Source: Pseudomonadota bacterium | Lineage (GTDB): Bacteria; Pseudomonadota; Gammaproteobacteria; Xanthomonadales; Xanthomonadaceae | NCBI GenBank assembly: GCA_023439425.1 | Contig: JAEXNZ010000113.1 | Location: 1 to 7,693 of the forward strand | DNA: 7,693 bases | Direction of reading: 5' to 3' | Shown: positions 1 to 6,112 of the stretch, piece after piece | Layout of the letters: every line of letters starts with the position of its first letter | Numbering within the stretch: position 1 is the first letter of the stretch | Notes under the pieces: generated by a model | What the model saw: the letters and a program-made list of their open reading frames with translations, nothing else | Databases searched by the model: none | What the model was told of the DNA's origin: nothing | Made by a program: the position numbers and the translations under genes

Positions 1-205
1 GATCAACCCCCTCGTCTCTCACCAGATGTCGGATTCTGTCCTTGTCTCCGCTCTCGGTGGCAATTGCGAGTTCCAACGCGTCACCGGAGAAGTAGTCGCC
101 AGCACCGTGCGTAGATGAGGCGGCGCATCCACTTGCAAGGAAAAGTGTGACCCATGCCACACTTGCGAGGGCTTTCGACGTCAAGATGTGAAGCGTAGTG
201 GGCAT
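1..205 (-). CDS. Partial ankyrin-repeat-like lipoprotein, candidate immunity protein
   Basis: Translating the minus strand from ATG at 205 gives 68 residues with no stop before the window edge, so the C-terminal part is missing. The N-terminus is a lipoprotein signal: a lysine-containing start, a hydrophobic stretch (VAWVTLFLA) and a lipobox ending ASGC, with Cys27 as the likely lipidated residue. Shortly after comes YFSGDALELAIATESGD, then a segment ending LVRDEGVD, which looks like the first ankyrin repeat of small periplasmic lipoproteins often encoded next to secreted lipases. An AGGA motif five bases upstream of the ATG supports this start. Known: lipidated periplasmic proteins of this kind protect against phospholipase effectors. 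Inferred: this one neutralises the divergently encoded lipase effector, from the periplasmic face of a membrane. Position -3 of the lipobox is Ala rather than the usual Leu. Local GC is about 57%, lower than in the trp genes. The ankyrin assignment rests on about one repeat. Confidence 0.72.
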   Translation of the reverse strand, partial: MPTTLHILTSKALASVAWVTLFLASGCAASSTHGAGDYFSGDALELAIATESGDKDRIRHLVRDEGVD

Positions 206-234
206 GATCGTCCTGGTGGTTGATGCCTGATGGG

Positions 235-263
235 GTGACATTAGCAAACTGTTCTGTTATTCG
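235..263 (+). promoter_or_regulatory. Possible effector-gene promoter in the divergent intergenic region
   Basis: GTGACA (235-240, five of six matches to the -35 consensus) is followed after 17 bases by TATTCG (258-263), which has only three matches but is preceded by an extended -10 TG at 255-256. A second weak option is TTAGCA (241-246) with GATAAA (263-268). The stretch 240-270 is the most AT-rich part of the gap between the two divergent genes, as expected for a promoter region. The call is by eye. I could not place a convincing promoter for the minus-strand lipoprotein gene. Confidence 0.25.
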
Positions 264-271
264 ATAAACAT

Positions 272-290
272 CGCGGGCCCGGGGGCCGCG
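272..290. other. GC-rich imperfect inverted repeat upstream of the effector gene
   Basis: CGCGG (272-276) pairs with CCGCG (286-290) around a G/C-only core, giving five pairs, one mismatch and two more pairs. It lies between the candidate promoter and the effector start. It could be an operator, a 5' UTR hairpin that limits translation, or a chance product of high GC. It lacks the GTAG end of a SMAG repeat. Confidence 0.2.
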
Positions 291-316
291 TCCTTCACAG
301 AGCAATGGAGCTTGCC

Positions 317-2698
317 ATGAGTGGTCCGGATATCGAGTCGCGCGCCCGCGCCGTCCAGGAACAGAACCAGCTTGTTCAGCAGCTGCGCGATAGCGGAAAC
401 GACAAAGAAGCAGACCGGCTTCAGGAGACGTATCACGCTCGCGAAATGTCGGGTCTAGCTGCTGACGTGTACTTGTCGGCGCGGCATGCGGGGGAGCCGC
501 CCGTAGGCTGGGCGCGCGCAAGCAGCAATCCGGCGGCGCTGCGCGCAGCAGGTATTGATCTCCCCGATCAGGAACTGCGGGATCTTCTCCAACCATCGCA
601 GTCAGGCTTCCGTGCTGAGGTTTACATTCCAGACAAGCGCGTATTTGGCGACGATGCGAAGCCAGTCGTTGTGTACAAAGGATCCACCGGCGAGATTGTG
701 GATCCGCTTGCGCCGAGCGGCCGCCGTGAGTCCGGCGGGGAAGACTTCCTGAACAATGGTCAGCAAGGCATTGGGATGAGGAGCGATTACTACGATCGTG
801 CGATGAGTCTAGCCGTTCGTCTCGGCCGGGCTACGGGGAACAACTTCGAAATCGCCGGCCACTCCCTGGGTGGCGGCATGGCCTCCGCCGCCTCCGCTGT
901 CACCGGTGCCCGCGCGACAACCTTCAACGCCGCTGGCCTGCATCCAGACACACCCGCGCGATTCGCCAAGGAAAACGGCCTGCCCACGTTCAATCCGCAG
1001 AACACCGTTCGCACGTACCAGACCGGTGGCGAAGTGTTGAACGATGTGCAGAACGGCATGCAGCGGTTGAGCGAGGAGCATCGGCACGGCTACGGCCTGC
1101 TGGCCAATGAGGCAGGTCTGCTGCTTCGCGAACCGATGATGCAGAAGCTGGTGGGCGACAAGCTGCGCGACATGATGCCGCCGGGCGCACAGACGTCTGC
1201 GGCGCAGTTCATCGAGCAGCTCGCAACCAAACCCGGTCAGGAAGCACTGCGCAATATTCCAATCGCAGCGGGCCAGCTGGAGCTGCTTGAACCGAAGACG
1301 CGTGTCGACGGGCATCTGGTCGACCGCGCCAAGGTCAGTGCGCCCAGTCAGGTGGCCGAGCTCGCCGGCCCGCTCTCCACCGTACTGCACGCGGGCGCAC
1401 ACGGCATGCAGGCAGGACGTGTGGTCGGGCAGGGCATCGAAACCGTCGGTGCCGGCGTCGGCTACGGCCTGGACAAGGTCGGCGACGTGGCCGCGCAGAC
1501 GGCGCGCGTGCAGGGCATGGTGCTTGGCAAGACGGTGGATATGGGGTCGGCCACCCTGCAGGTCAGCACCAAGGCGGGGGCCACCGTCATCGCCAGCGGT
1601 CGTGAGCTCACCGGCATGGTTGAATCCACCCTGCATCGTGTGGAGAGCCGTGCCCAGTCCGGCGTGTGGTCGGCTGTGGCATGGGGAGCGGACCTGATCG
1701 GCAAGGACGATCTGGCCAAGGACCTGCGTGGCAAGGCCGATTCCGCCCGCCACATGGGGGACGCCCGTGCCGAACATGCCACTCGTGATGCGCGTGAGGA
1801 CGCGGCTGAGGTGCGCGCCGCCGGGCAGCGGGTGGCCAACAGCATCGACAACGGCGGCCAATGGGTCGCCGGCTCGCTGCGTAATGGCTACGCTACTGCG
1901 GGTGCCTACGTCGACAAGGGCTATGACTTCGTTGGCTACCACGTCAAGCACGTCACCGCTCAAGCGCCTGCCGTGCTTGCTACGGTCGGCGGCACCACCG
2001 CCGCGCTGACGTCGGCGGCAGCGACCCACCTGCCGACCACGCCCCGGAACGCGGCCAACCTGGCGGAGACGGCCGCACTACGTGAGCGGGCAGGCCCGGC
2101 ATTCGCCGAGGCCACTGCCCGCCACGGTATGGCCGAAACCGTCATCCCCAGCCTGGATTCGGAACTGGCCAAGCAGGAGGCCGCCGCGCGCAGACTTGTC
2201 GAGCAGCACCAGCGCATCCAGCATCCCAACGACGGTCGTCAGGCCAGCCTGAACGCCGAGCCGGCGTCGCTGCTGCTGGGCATCAACGACCCGCGCAACG
2301 CCGATTACAAGCTGTTCAAAGGCGCACAGACCGGCGTGCATGCACTGGACCTGGCCCACAACATCACCCCTGACCTGCACAGCGACCAGCTGGCCGGCGC
2401 GCTGGCCAGCAAGGCCAAGCAGGGTGGGCTGGAGTCCATCGAGCACGTGGTGCTCAGCACCGACCGCACCCGCGTGTTCGCGGTCGACACCCAGGACACC
2501 ACCTCGGTGCACCGTAAGCTGGCCCAGGTGGATATCGCCGAGGGCCGCCAGCAACCGCTCAGCGTCAGCACCGAGCAGGTCGCCGACGTAAACCGACAGC
2601 AGCTGGCCCAGGCCACTCCCGACAAGCAGCAATCGCAGGACCTCGACGCCGGCCAGCGCGACCAGGAGCAGCAGGCCGCCGCCCGTCGCATGGGCTGA
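317..2698 (+). CDS. Candidate X-T4SS lipase effector with C-terminal XVIPCD
   Basis: This 793-residue protein has three parts. The N-terminal part (about 1-260) carries an alpha/beta-hydrolase elbow GHSLGG at 181-186 with nucleophile Ser183, then TTFNAAGLHP and a GEVL motif, the pattern of class 3/DUF2974-like lipases. The middle (about 270-630) is rich in Gly, Ala and Val with VxxGxxxG-like spacing and a hydrophobic stretch near 550-572. The C-terminal part (about 640-760) matches the XVIPCD: DPRNADYKLF at 658-667, GLESIEHVVLS at 704-714, then FAVDTQD, and it ends in a Gln-rich tail. Known: XVIPCDs bind the VirD4 coupling protein and send toxins through the X-T4SS into rival bacteria. Inferred: it degrades membrane lipids of target cells. 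There is no signal peptide, as expected for such effectors. I chose ATG 317 because GGAG (307-310) sits six bases upstream; ATG 305, four codons earlier in frame, has no Shine-Dalgarno sequence. The catalytic Asp and His are not assigned with certainty. Confidence 0.88.
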   Translation: MSGPDIESRARAVQEQNQLVQQLRDSGNDKEADRLQETYHAREMSGLAADVYLSARHAGEPPVGWARASSNPAALRAAGIDLPDQELRDLLQPSQSGFRAEVYIPDKRVFGDDAKPVVVYKGSTGEIVDPLAPSGRRESGGEDFLNNGQQGIGMRSDYYDRAMSLAVRLGRATGNNFEIAGHSLGGGMASAASAVTGARATTFNAAGLHPDTPARFAKENGLPTFNPQNTVRTYQTGGEVLNDVQNGMQRLSEEHRHGYGLLANEAGLLLREPMMQKLVGDKLRDMMPPGAQTSAAQFIEQLATKPGQEALRNIPIAAGQLELLEPKTRVDGHLVDRAKVSAPSQVAELAGPLSTVLHAGAHGMQAGRVVGQGIETVGAGVGYGLDKVGDVAAQTARVQGMVLGKTVDMGSATLQVSTKAGATVIASGRELTGMVESTLHRVESRAQSGVWSAVAWGADLIGKDDLAKDLRGKADSARHMGDARAEHATRDAREDAAEVRAAGQRVANSIDNGGQWVAGSLRNGYATAGAYVDKGYDFVGYHVKHVTAQAPAVLATVGGTTAALTSAAATHLPTTPRNAANLAETAALRERAGPAFAEATARHGMAETVIPSLDSELAKQEAAARRLVEQHQRIQHPNDGRQASLNAEPASLLLGINDPRNADYKLFKGAQTGVHALDLAHNITPDLHSDQLAGALASKAKQGGLESIEHVVLSTDRTRVFAVDTQDTTSVHRKLAQVDIAEGRQQPLSVSTEQVADVNRQQLAQATPDKQQSQDLDAGQRDQEQQAAARRMG

Positions 2699-2717
2699 GG
2701 CCCGGTCGGGCCCGTCT

Positions 2718-2745
2718 CCCGCCTGGGCCACCGTGCTCAGGCGGG
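2718..2745 (+). terminator. Hairpin terminator candidate after the effector gene
   Basis: CCCGCCTG (2718-2725) pairs perfectly with CAGGCGGG (2738-2745). The stem extends inward by a G-U, a G-C and a C-G pair to 11 pairs around a six-base loop. It starts 19 bases after the effector stop codon. Only two T residues follow (TTCCCC), so it is a weak intrinsic terminator at best, but its position between the effector gene and the trp operon fits that role. A smaller GGCCCG/CGGGCC repeat lies just before it (2699-2712). Confidence 0.55.
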
Positions 2746-2774
2746 TTCCCCTGGCCCCGGCCATGGGGTACAGT
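2746..2774 (+). promoter_or_regulatory. Possible trp operon promoter
   Basis: TACAGT (2769-2774) matches the -10 consensus at four positions, and TTCCCC (2746-2751) lies 17 bases upstream as a poor -35. TACAGT is flanked by GGGG and CCCC. Transcription would begin near 2781, almost exactly at the GTG of the Trp-rich leader frame. The TTG start of trpE lies about 110 bases downstream, which leaves room for a regulatory leader. Weak evidence by motif alone. Confidence 0.35.
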
Positions 2775-2780
2775 CCCCGG

Positions 2781-2930
2781 GTGTCCATTCTGACGACCCC
2801 GCATACCCTTTCTTCCGCTCGCCGTGGTTGGCGATGGTGGCCTGTTGCCGTCGTCCGTCCCGCCACCACCGTTTCCCGGAAGGAAAGTCGTCTTGATCAC
2901 GCTCGAGCAGTTCCAGCAGCAGGCCGCTGA
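2781..2930 (+). CDS. Putative Trp-rich leader peptide frame overlapping trpE
   Basis: A frame opening at GTG 2781 (VSILTTPHTL at its start) contains TGG CGA TGG TGG at 2829-2840, reading RGWRWWP: three Trp codons in four, about 55 bases before the trpE start codon. Trp is a rare residue, so such a cluster upstream of trpE suggests a leader peptide that senses charged tRNA-Trp, as in enteric and rhizobial trp attenuation. No Shine-Dalgarno sequence precedes the GTG; if transcription starts near 2781 the message would be leaderless. The frame does not stop before trpE. It runs through the trpE ribosome binding site and ends at TGA 2928-2930, which is unlike classic short leader peptides. ATG 2763 is an alternative start only if transcription begins further upstream. 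TGG triplets are common in high-GC DNA, so chance remains possible. Confidence 0.4.
   Translation: MSILTTPHTLSSARRGWRWWPVAVVRPATTVSRKESRLDHARAVPAAGR
2792..2892 (+). promoter_or_regulatory. Leader RNA structure predicted to hide the trpE ribosome binding site
   Basis: GACGAC (2792-2797) is complementary to GTCGTC (2887-2892), the six bases just before the trpE start codon. CTTTCTTCC (2808-2816) is complementary to GGAAGGAAAG (2878-2887) with one bulged G, and this covers the Shine-Dalgarno sequence. Inside this closed form, 2832-2841, which includes the last two Trp codons, pairs with 2862-2871 with one mismatch. A second GTCGTC (2850-2855) offers an alternative partner for 2792-2797. A ribosome stalled on the Trp codons would melt the inner hairpin and press on the 2808-2816 arm, freeing the trpE start site. 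The complementarity is seen directly; the regulatory role is inferred. No good U-tract follows the inner hairpin, so translational control looks likelier than termination. Confidence 0.4.
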
Positions 2931-4368
2931 AGGCCACACCCGCATCCCCGTTGTCCGTGAAGTGCTGTCCGACCTGGACACGCCGCTCTCGGTGTACCTG
3001 AAGCTCGCTGACGGCCCGCATACCTATCTGTTTGAATCCGTCGAAGGCGGCGAGCGCTTTGGGCGCTACTCGATCATCGGCCTGCCGGCGCGCCGCGTGT
3101 ATGCCTTCCATGGCCATACGCTGACCGTGCGCGAAGACGGCCAGGTGGTGGAAACCCGCGAGGTGGCCGACCCCTTCGCCGAAGTGGAGGCGCTGCGCAG
3201 CGCCCATTCGGTGCCCAAGCTGGCCGGTCTGCCGGGCTTCACCGGTGGGTTGGTGGGCTGGTTCGGCTTTGAATGCATCGGCTATATCGAACCGCGCCTG
3301 GCTCCGCCGCGTGGCCGCGATGAGTTGGGCACCCCGGACATCCTGCTGCTGCACTCGGAAGACCTGGCGGTGTTCGACAACCTCAAAGGCCGCCTGTACC
3401 TGATCGTGCATGCCGACCCGCGCCAGCCCGGTGCCTTTGACGAGGCACAGGGCCGCCTGGACGCCCTGGTGGCCAAGCTGCGCGCCCCGGGCGCGGGCTA
3501 CCCGGCCCCGATCACCCGCGATGTTCTGGACGAGAACGACTTCGTTTCCGGCTTCACCCGCGAAGGTTTTATCGCGGCGGTGGACAAGTCCAAGGAATAC
3601 ATCCGCTCCGGTGACATCTTCCAGGTGGTGCTCAGCCAGCGCCTGAGCGTGCCGTTCAAGGCGCGCCCGGTCGACGTATATCGAGCCCTCCGCGCGCTCA
3701 ACCCGTCGCCGTACATGTATTTCCTCGACACCGGCGACGTGCAGGTGGTGGGCTCGTCACCGGAAATCCTGGTGCGCCTGCAGGACGGCGAAGTCACCGT
3801 GCGTCCCATCGCCGGCACCCGCCCGCGCGGGGCCACGGTGGAAGAAGACAACGCGCTGGAAGCCGAGCTGCTGGCCGACCCCAAGGAGCGCGCCGAGCAC
3901 CTGATGCTGATCGACCTCGGCCGCAATGATGCCGGCCGCGTCTCGCAGGCCGGCACGGTGGAAGTGGGCGAGCGGTTCGTGATCGAACGCTACAGCCACG
4001 TCATGCACATCGTCAGCGAAGTCACCGGCCGGCTTCAGCCGGGCCTGAGCTACGCCGACGTGCTGCGCGCCACCTTCCCGGCCGGCACGGTCAGTGGCGC
4101 GCCGAAGATCCGCGCGCTGGAAGTGATCCGCGAGCTGGAGCCGATCAAGCGCAATGTCTACGCCGGCAGCATCGGTTACATCGGCTGGCACGGCGACGCA
4201 GATACCGCCATTGCCATCCGCACGGCGGTGATCAAGGACGGCCGCCTGCACGTGCAGGCCGGTGCCGGCATCGTCTATGACTCGGACCCGGGCAAGGAAT
4301 GGGACGAGACCATGAACAAGGGCCGTGCGCTGTTCCGTGCCGTTGCGCAGGCTGCCAAGGGCCTTTGA
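2893..4368 (+). CDS. trpE: Anthranilate synthase component I
   Basis: TrpE, with TrpG, converts chorismate and glutamine (or ammonia) to anthranilate, the first committed step of tryptophan synthesis in the cytoplasm. The 491-residue protein has the N-terminal regulatory domain with LFES at 46-49, matching the LLES region where tryptophan binds for feedback inhibition. The chorismate-binding domain (about 220-483) has GRNDAGRV near 343-350, HVMHIVSEVTG with His372, PAGTVSGAPK at 396-405, and DPGKEWDETMNK near 465-476 with the Mg-binding glutamates. I chose TTG 2893, giving a protein beginning MITLEQFQ, because AGGA (2881-2884) lies eight bases upstream and TrpE homologues begin close to this point. 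The frame is open further up to GTG 2824, but the added 23 residues are Pro/Gly-rich and look like untranslated leader. Feedback inhibition is expected from the family; leader control is inferred from the upstream structures. Confidence 0.96.
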   Translation: MITLEQFQQQAAEGHTRIPVVREVLSDLDTPLSVYLKLADGPHTYLFESVEGGERFGRYSIIGLPARRVYAFHGHTLTVREDGQVVETREVADPFAEVEALRSAHSVPKLAGLPGFTGGLVGWFGFECIGYIEPRLAPPRGRDELGTPDILLLHSEDLAVFDNLKGRLYLIVHADPRQPGAFDEAQGRLDALVAKLRAPGAGYPAPITRDVLDENDFVSGFTREGFIAAVDKSKEYIRSGDIFQVVLSQRLSVPFKARPVDVYRALRALNPSPYMYFLDTGDVQVVGSSPEILVRLQDGEVTVRPIAGTRPRGATVEEDNALEAELLADPKERAEHLMLIDLGRNDAGRVSQAGTVEVGERFVIERYSHVMHIVSEVTGRLQPGLSYADVLRATFPAGTVSGAPKIRALEVIRELEPIKRNVYAGSIGYIGWHGDADTAIAIRTAVIKDGRLHVQAGAGIVYDSDPGKEWDETMNKGRALFRAVAQAAKGL

Positions 4369-4379
4369 GGTTTTCCTGT

Positions 4380-4402
4380 TGCCGGCCAGCGGTCGGCACT
4401 AC
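4380..4402 (-). repeat. SMAG-type REP stem-loop between trpE and trpG
   Basis: TGCCGGCC, an AGC loop and GGTCGGCA form an eight-pair stem with one G-U, followed by CTAC. Read on the minus strand this is GTAG followed by the stem-loop, the layout of the SMAG repetitive elements of Stenotrophomonas maltophilia. It fills much of the 58-base trpE-trpG gap and ends 12 bases before the trpG Shine-Dalgarno sequence. It may stabilise the upstream message, slow polymerase or act as a processing site. The family assignment is from memory of the consensus. Confidence 0.75.
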
Positions 4403-4426
4403 CCACAGAATTCCAGGGATTTTTCC

Positions 4427-5005
4427 ATGTTGTGGATGGTCGACAACTACGACAGCTTCCCCTACAACCTTGTGCAGTACCTGCAGACGCTGGGGGCCGA
4501 GGTCAAGGTGGTGCGCAACGATGCAATGAGCGTGGACGAGATCGCGGCGCAGCGCCCCGAGCGCATCGTGATCTCGCCCGGTCCGTGCACGCCCAATGAA
4601 GCAGGCGTGTCGCTGGAGCTGATCCAGCGGCTCGGCCCGACCACGCCGATCCTCGGCGTGTGCCTGGGCCACCAGAGCATCGGCCAGGTATATGGCGGTG
4701 ACGTGATCCGTGCCGGCAACATCATGCACGGCAAGACCTCACCCATCCGGCATGAAGGCAAGGGCGTGTTCGCCGGCCTGCCGGATCGCTACCAGGCCAC
4801 CCGCTACCACTCGCTGGTGGTCGACAAGACCACGCTGCCGGCGTGCCTGGAGGTGACCGCCTGGACCGAGAACGACGACGGTTCCATCGAGGAAATCATG
4901 GGCCTGCGGCACCGCGAACATCCGGTCGAGGGCGTGCAGTTCCATCCCGAATCGATCCTCACCGAGCACGGCCACGCCCTGCTGAAAAACTTCCTGCAGC
5001 GCTGA
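4427..5005 (+). CDS. trpG: Anthranilate synthase component II (glutamine amidotransferase)
   Basis: TrpG hydrolyses glutamine and channels ammonia to TrpE. The 192-residue protein is a class I glutamine amidotransferase of usual length: VDNYDSF near the N-terminus, ISPGPCTPNEAG (49-60), the nucleophile motif GVCLGHQ with Cys79, and the C-terminal QFHPES with His173 and Glu175 completing the triad. ATG 4427 was chosen because AGGGA (4415-4419) lies seven bases upstream and the protein then starts MLWMVDNYDSF, as homologues do; the frame extends back to 4325 inside trpE, but that part is not homologous. The family motif NYDSFTYN reads NYDSFPYN here, with Pro12 in place of Thr. In many bacteria one such subunit also serves as PabA in folate synthesis; the sequence alone cannot show whether this one does. 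Confidence 0.96.
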   Translation: MLWMVDNYDSFPYNLVQYLQTLGAEVKVVRNDAMSVDEIAAQRPERIVISPGPCTPNEAGVSLELIQRLGPTTPILGVCLGHQSIGQVYGGDVIRAGNIMHGKTSPIRHEGKGVFAGLPDRYQATRYHSLVVDKTTLPACLEVTAWTENDDGSIEEIMGLRHREHPVEGVQFHPESILTEHGHALLKNFLQR

Positions 5006-5037
5006 GCCGCGCTGCCCGCATCACAAAGGACACCCGC

Positions 5038-6075
5038 ATGACCTTCTCCCCCCAGGAAGCCCTGCAGCGCACGATCGAGCATCGCGAGATCTTCTTTGAC
5101 GAGATGATCGACCTGATGCGTCAGGTGATGCGCGGTGAAGTGTCACCGGTGATGACCGCCGCGATCCTGACCGGCCTTCGGGTGAAGAAGGAAACCGTGG
5201 GTGAAATTGCCGGTGCGGCTACGGTAATGCGCGAGCTGGCGCTGGCGGTGCCGGTGCAGGACAAGACCCATCTGGTGGACATCGTCGGTACCGGCGGTGA
5301 TGGCTCGCATACCTTCAACATCTCCACCTGCGCGATGTTTGTGGTCGCCGCCGCCGGAGCCAAGGTCGCCAAGCATGGCAACCGCAGCGTGTCGTCCAAA
5401 TCCGGCAGCGCCGATGCGGTGGAAGCGCTGGGCGCGGTCATCGAGCTGCGCCCGGAGCAGGTCGCACGTGCGATCGAGGAAACCGGCATCGGCTTCATGT
5501 TCGCGCCGATGCACCACCCGGCGATGAAGGTGGTGGCACCCGTGCGCCGCGAAATGGGCGTGCGCACCATCTTCAACATTCTGGGCCCGCTGACCAATCC
5601 GGTCGGGGCGACCAATGTGCTGATGGGCGTGTTTCATCCGGATCTGGTGGGCATCCAGGCGCGCGTGCTGCGCGAGCTGGGAGCCGAGCGCGCGCTGGTG
5701 GTCTGGGGGCGCGACAACATGGACGAGATCTCGCTGGGCGCGGGCACGTTGGTCGGCGAACTGCGCGATGGCAAGGTGCGCGAGTACGAGATCCACCCGG
5801 AAGACTTCGGCATCGCCATGTCCGCCAGCCGCAACCTGAAGGTGAGCGGGCCGGAAGAGTCCATTGCCATGCTGCGTGGCGTGCTGGACAACGAACCCGG
5901 TCCGGCTCTGGACATCGTGGCGCTCAATGCCGGTGCCGCGCTGTACGTGGCCGGCGTGGCTGAGAGCATCGCCGATGGGCTGGCGCGCGCACGCGCGGCC
6001 ATTGCCGACGGCAGCGCCCGTCAGCGCATGCAGGACTACGTTGCCGCTACCCGCCGCCTGAACGACGCGGCCTGA
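5038..6075 (+). CDS. trpD: Anthranilate phosphoribosyltransferase
   Basis: TrpD transfers the phosphoribosyl group of PRPP to anthranilate, the second committed step. The 345-residue protein is stand-alone, not fused to TrpG as in E. coli. An all-alpha N-terminal domain (about 1-70) precedes the PRPP loop GTGGDG at 84-89, FNIST at 93-97, KHGNRSVSSKSGSAD at 112-126, a VRREMGVRTIFNILGPLTNP segment that includes anthranilate-binding residues, and the Mg-binding NMDEIS. ATG 5038 has AAAGGA (5025-5030) seven bases upstream and yields MTFSPQEAL, the usual N-terminus. The open frame reaches back to 4843, but that part overlaps trpG and is spurious. The 32-base gap to trpG fits a shared transcript. 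Confidence 0.97.
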   Translation: MTFSPQEALQRTIEHREIFFDEMIDLMRQVMRGEVSPVMTAAILTGLRVKKETVGEIAGAATVMRELALAVPVQDKTHLVDIVGTGGDGSHTFNISTCAMFVVAAAGAKVAKHGNRSVSSKSGSADAVEALGAVIELRPEQVARAIEETGIGFMFAPMHHPAMKVVAPVRREMGVRTIFNILGPLTNPVGATNVLMGVFHPDLVGIQARVLRELGAERALVVWGRDNMDEISLGAGTLVGELRDGKVREYEIHPEDFGIAMSASRNLKVSGPEESIAMLRGVLDNEPGPALDIVALNAGAALYVAGVAESIADGLARARAAIADGSARQRMQDYVAATRRLNDAA

Positions 6076-6082
6076 GCCCGCC

Positions 6083-6112
6083 TTCACGCCCCACCCGCTG
6101 CTGGCCGATAAT
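6083..6112 (+). promoter_or_regulatory. Possible internal promoter before trpC
   Basis: TTCACG (6083-6088, four of six -35 matches) and GATAAT (6107-6112, five of six -10 matches) are separated by 18 bases in the 81-base trpD-trpC gap, the longest gap in the trp cluster. It could give trpC and the phosphatase gene extra transcription independent of the trpE leader. The call is by consensus only. Confidence 0.35.

Noticed and set aside
81..596. A 171-codon minus-strand frame crossing the intergenic region and the effector start
   Set aside because: It overlaps the lipoprotein gene in another frame and would run through the divergent promoter region. The lipoprotein frame has a signal peptide, a lipobox and a Shine-Dalgarno sequence, while this one has none.
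809..2029. A 406-codon minus-strand open frame opposite the effector
   Set aside because: It is antisense to the lipase effector coding region, has low-complexity composition and no recognisable motif.
2832..2877. The inner leader hairpin as a classic intrinsic terminator of an attenuator
   Set aside because: The stem has a mismatch and a 20-base loop and is followed only by GTTTCCC, with no real U-tract. A role in translation is more plausible.
2824..2892. An N-terminal extension of TrpE starting at GTG 2824
   Set aside because: The added residues are Gly/Pro-rich and lie in the leader region. A good Shine-Dalgarno sequence precedes TTG 2893, where the homologous sequence begins.
4843..5037. 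An upstream extension of trpD into trpG
   Set aside because: ATG 5038 has AAAGGA at proper spacing and gives the usual TrpD N-terminus. The extension overlaps trpG and is Arg/Pro-rich.
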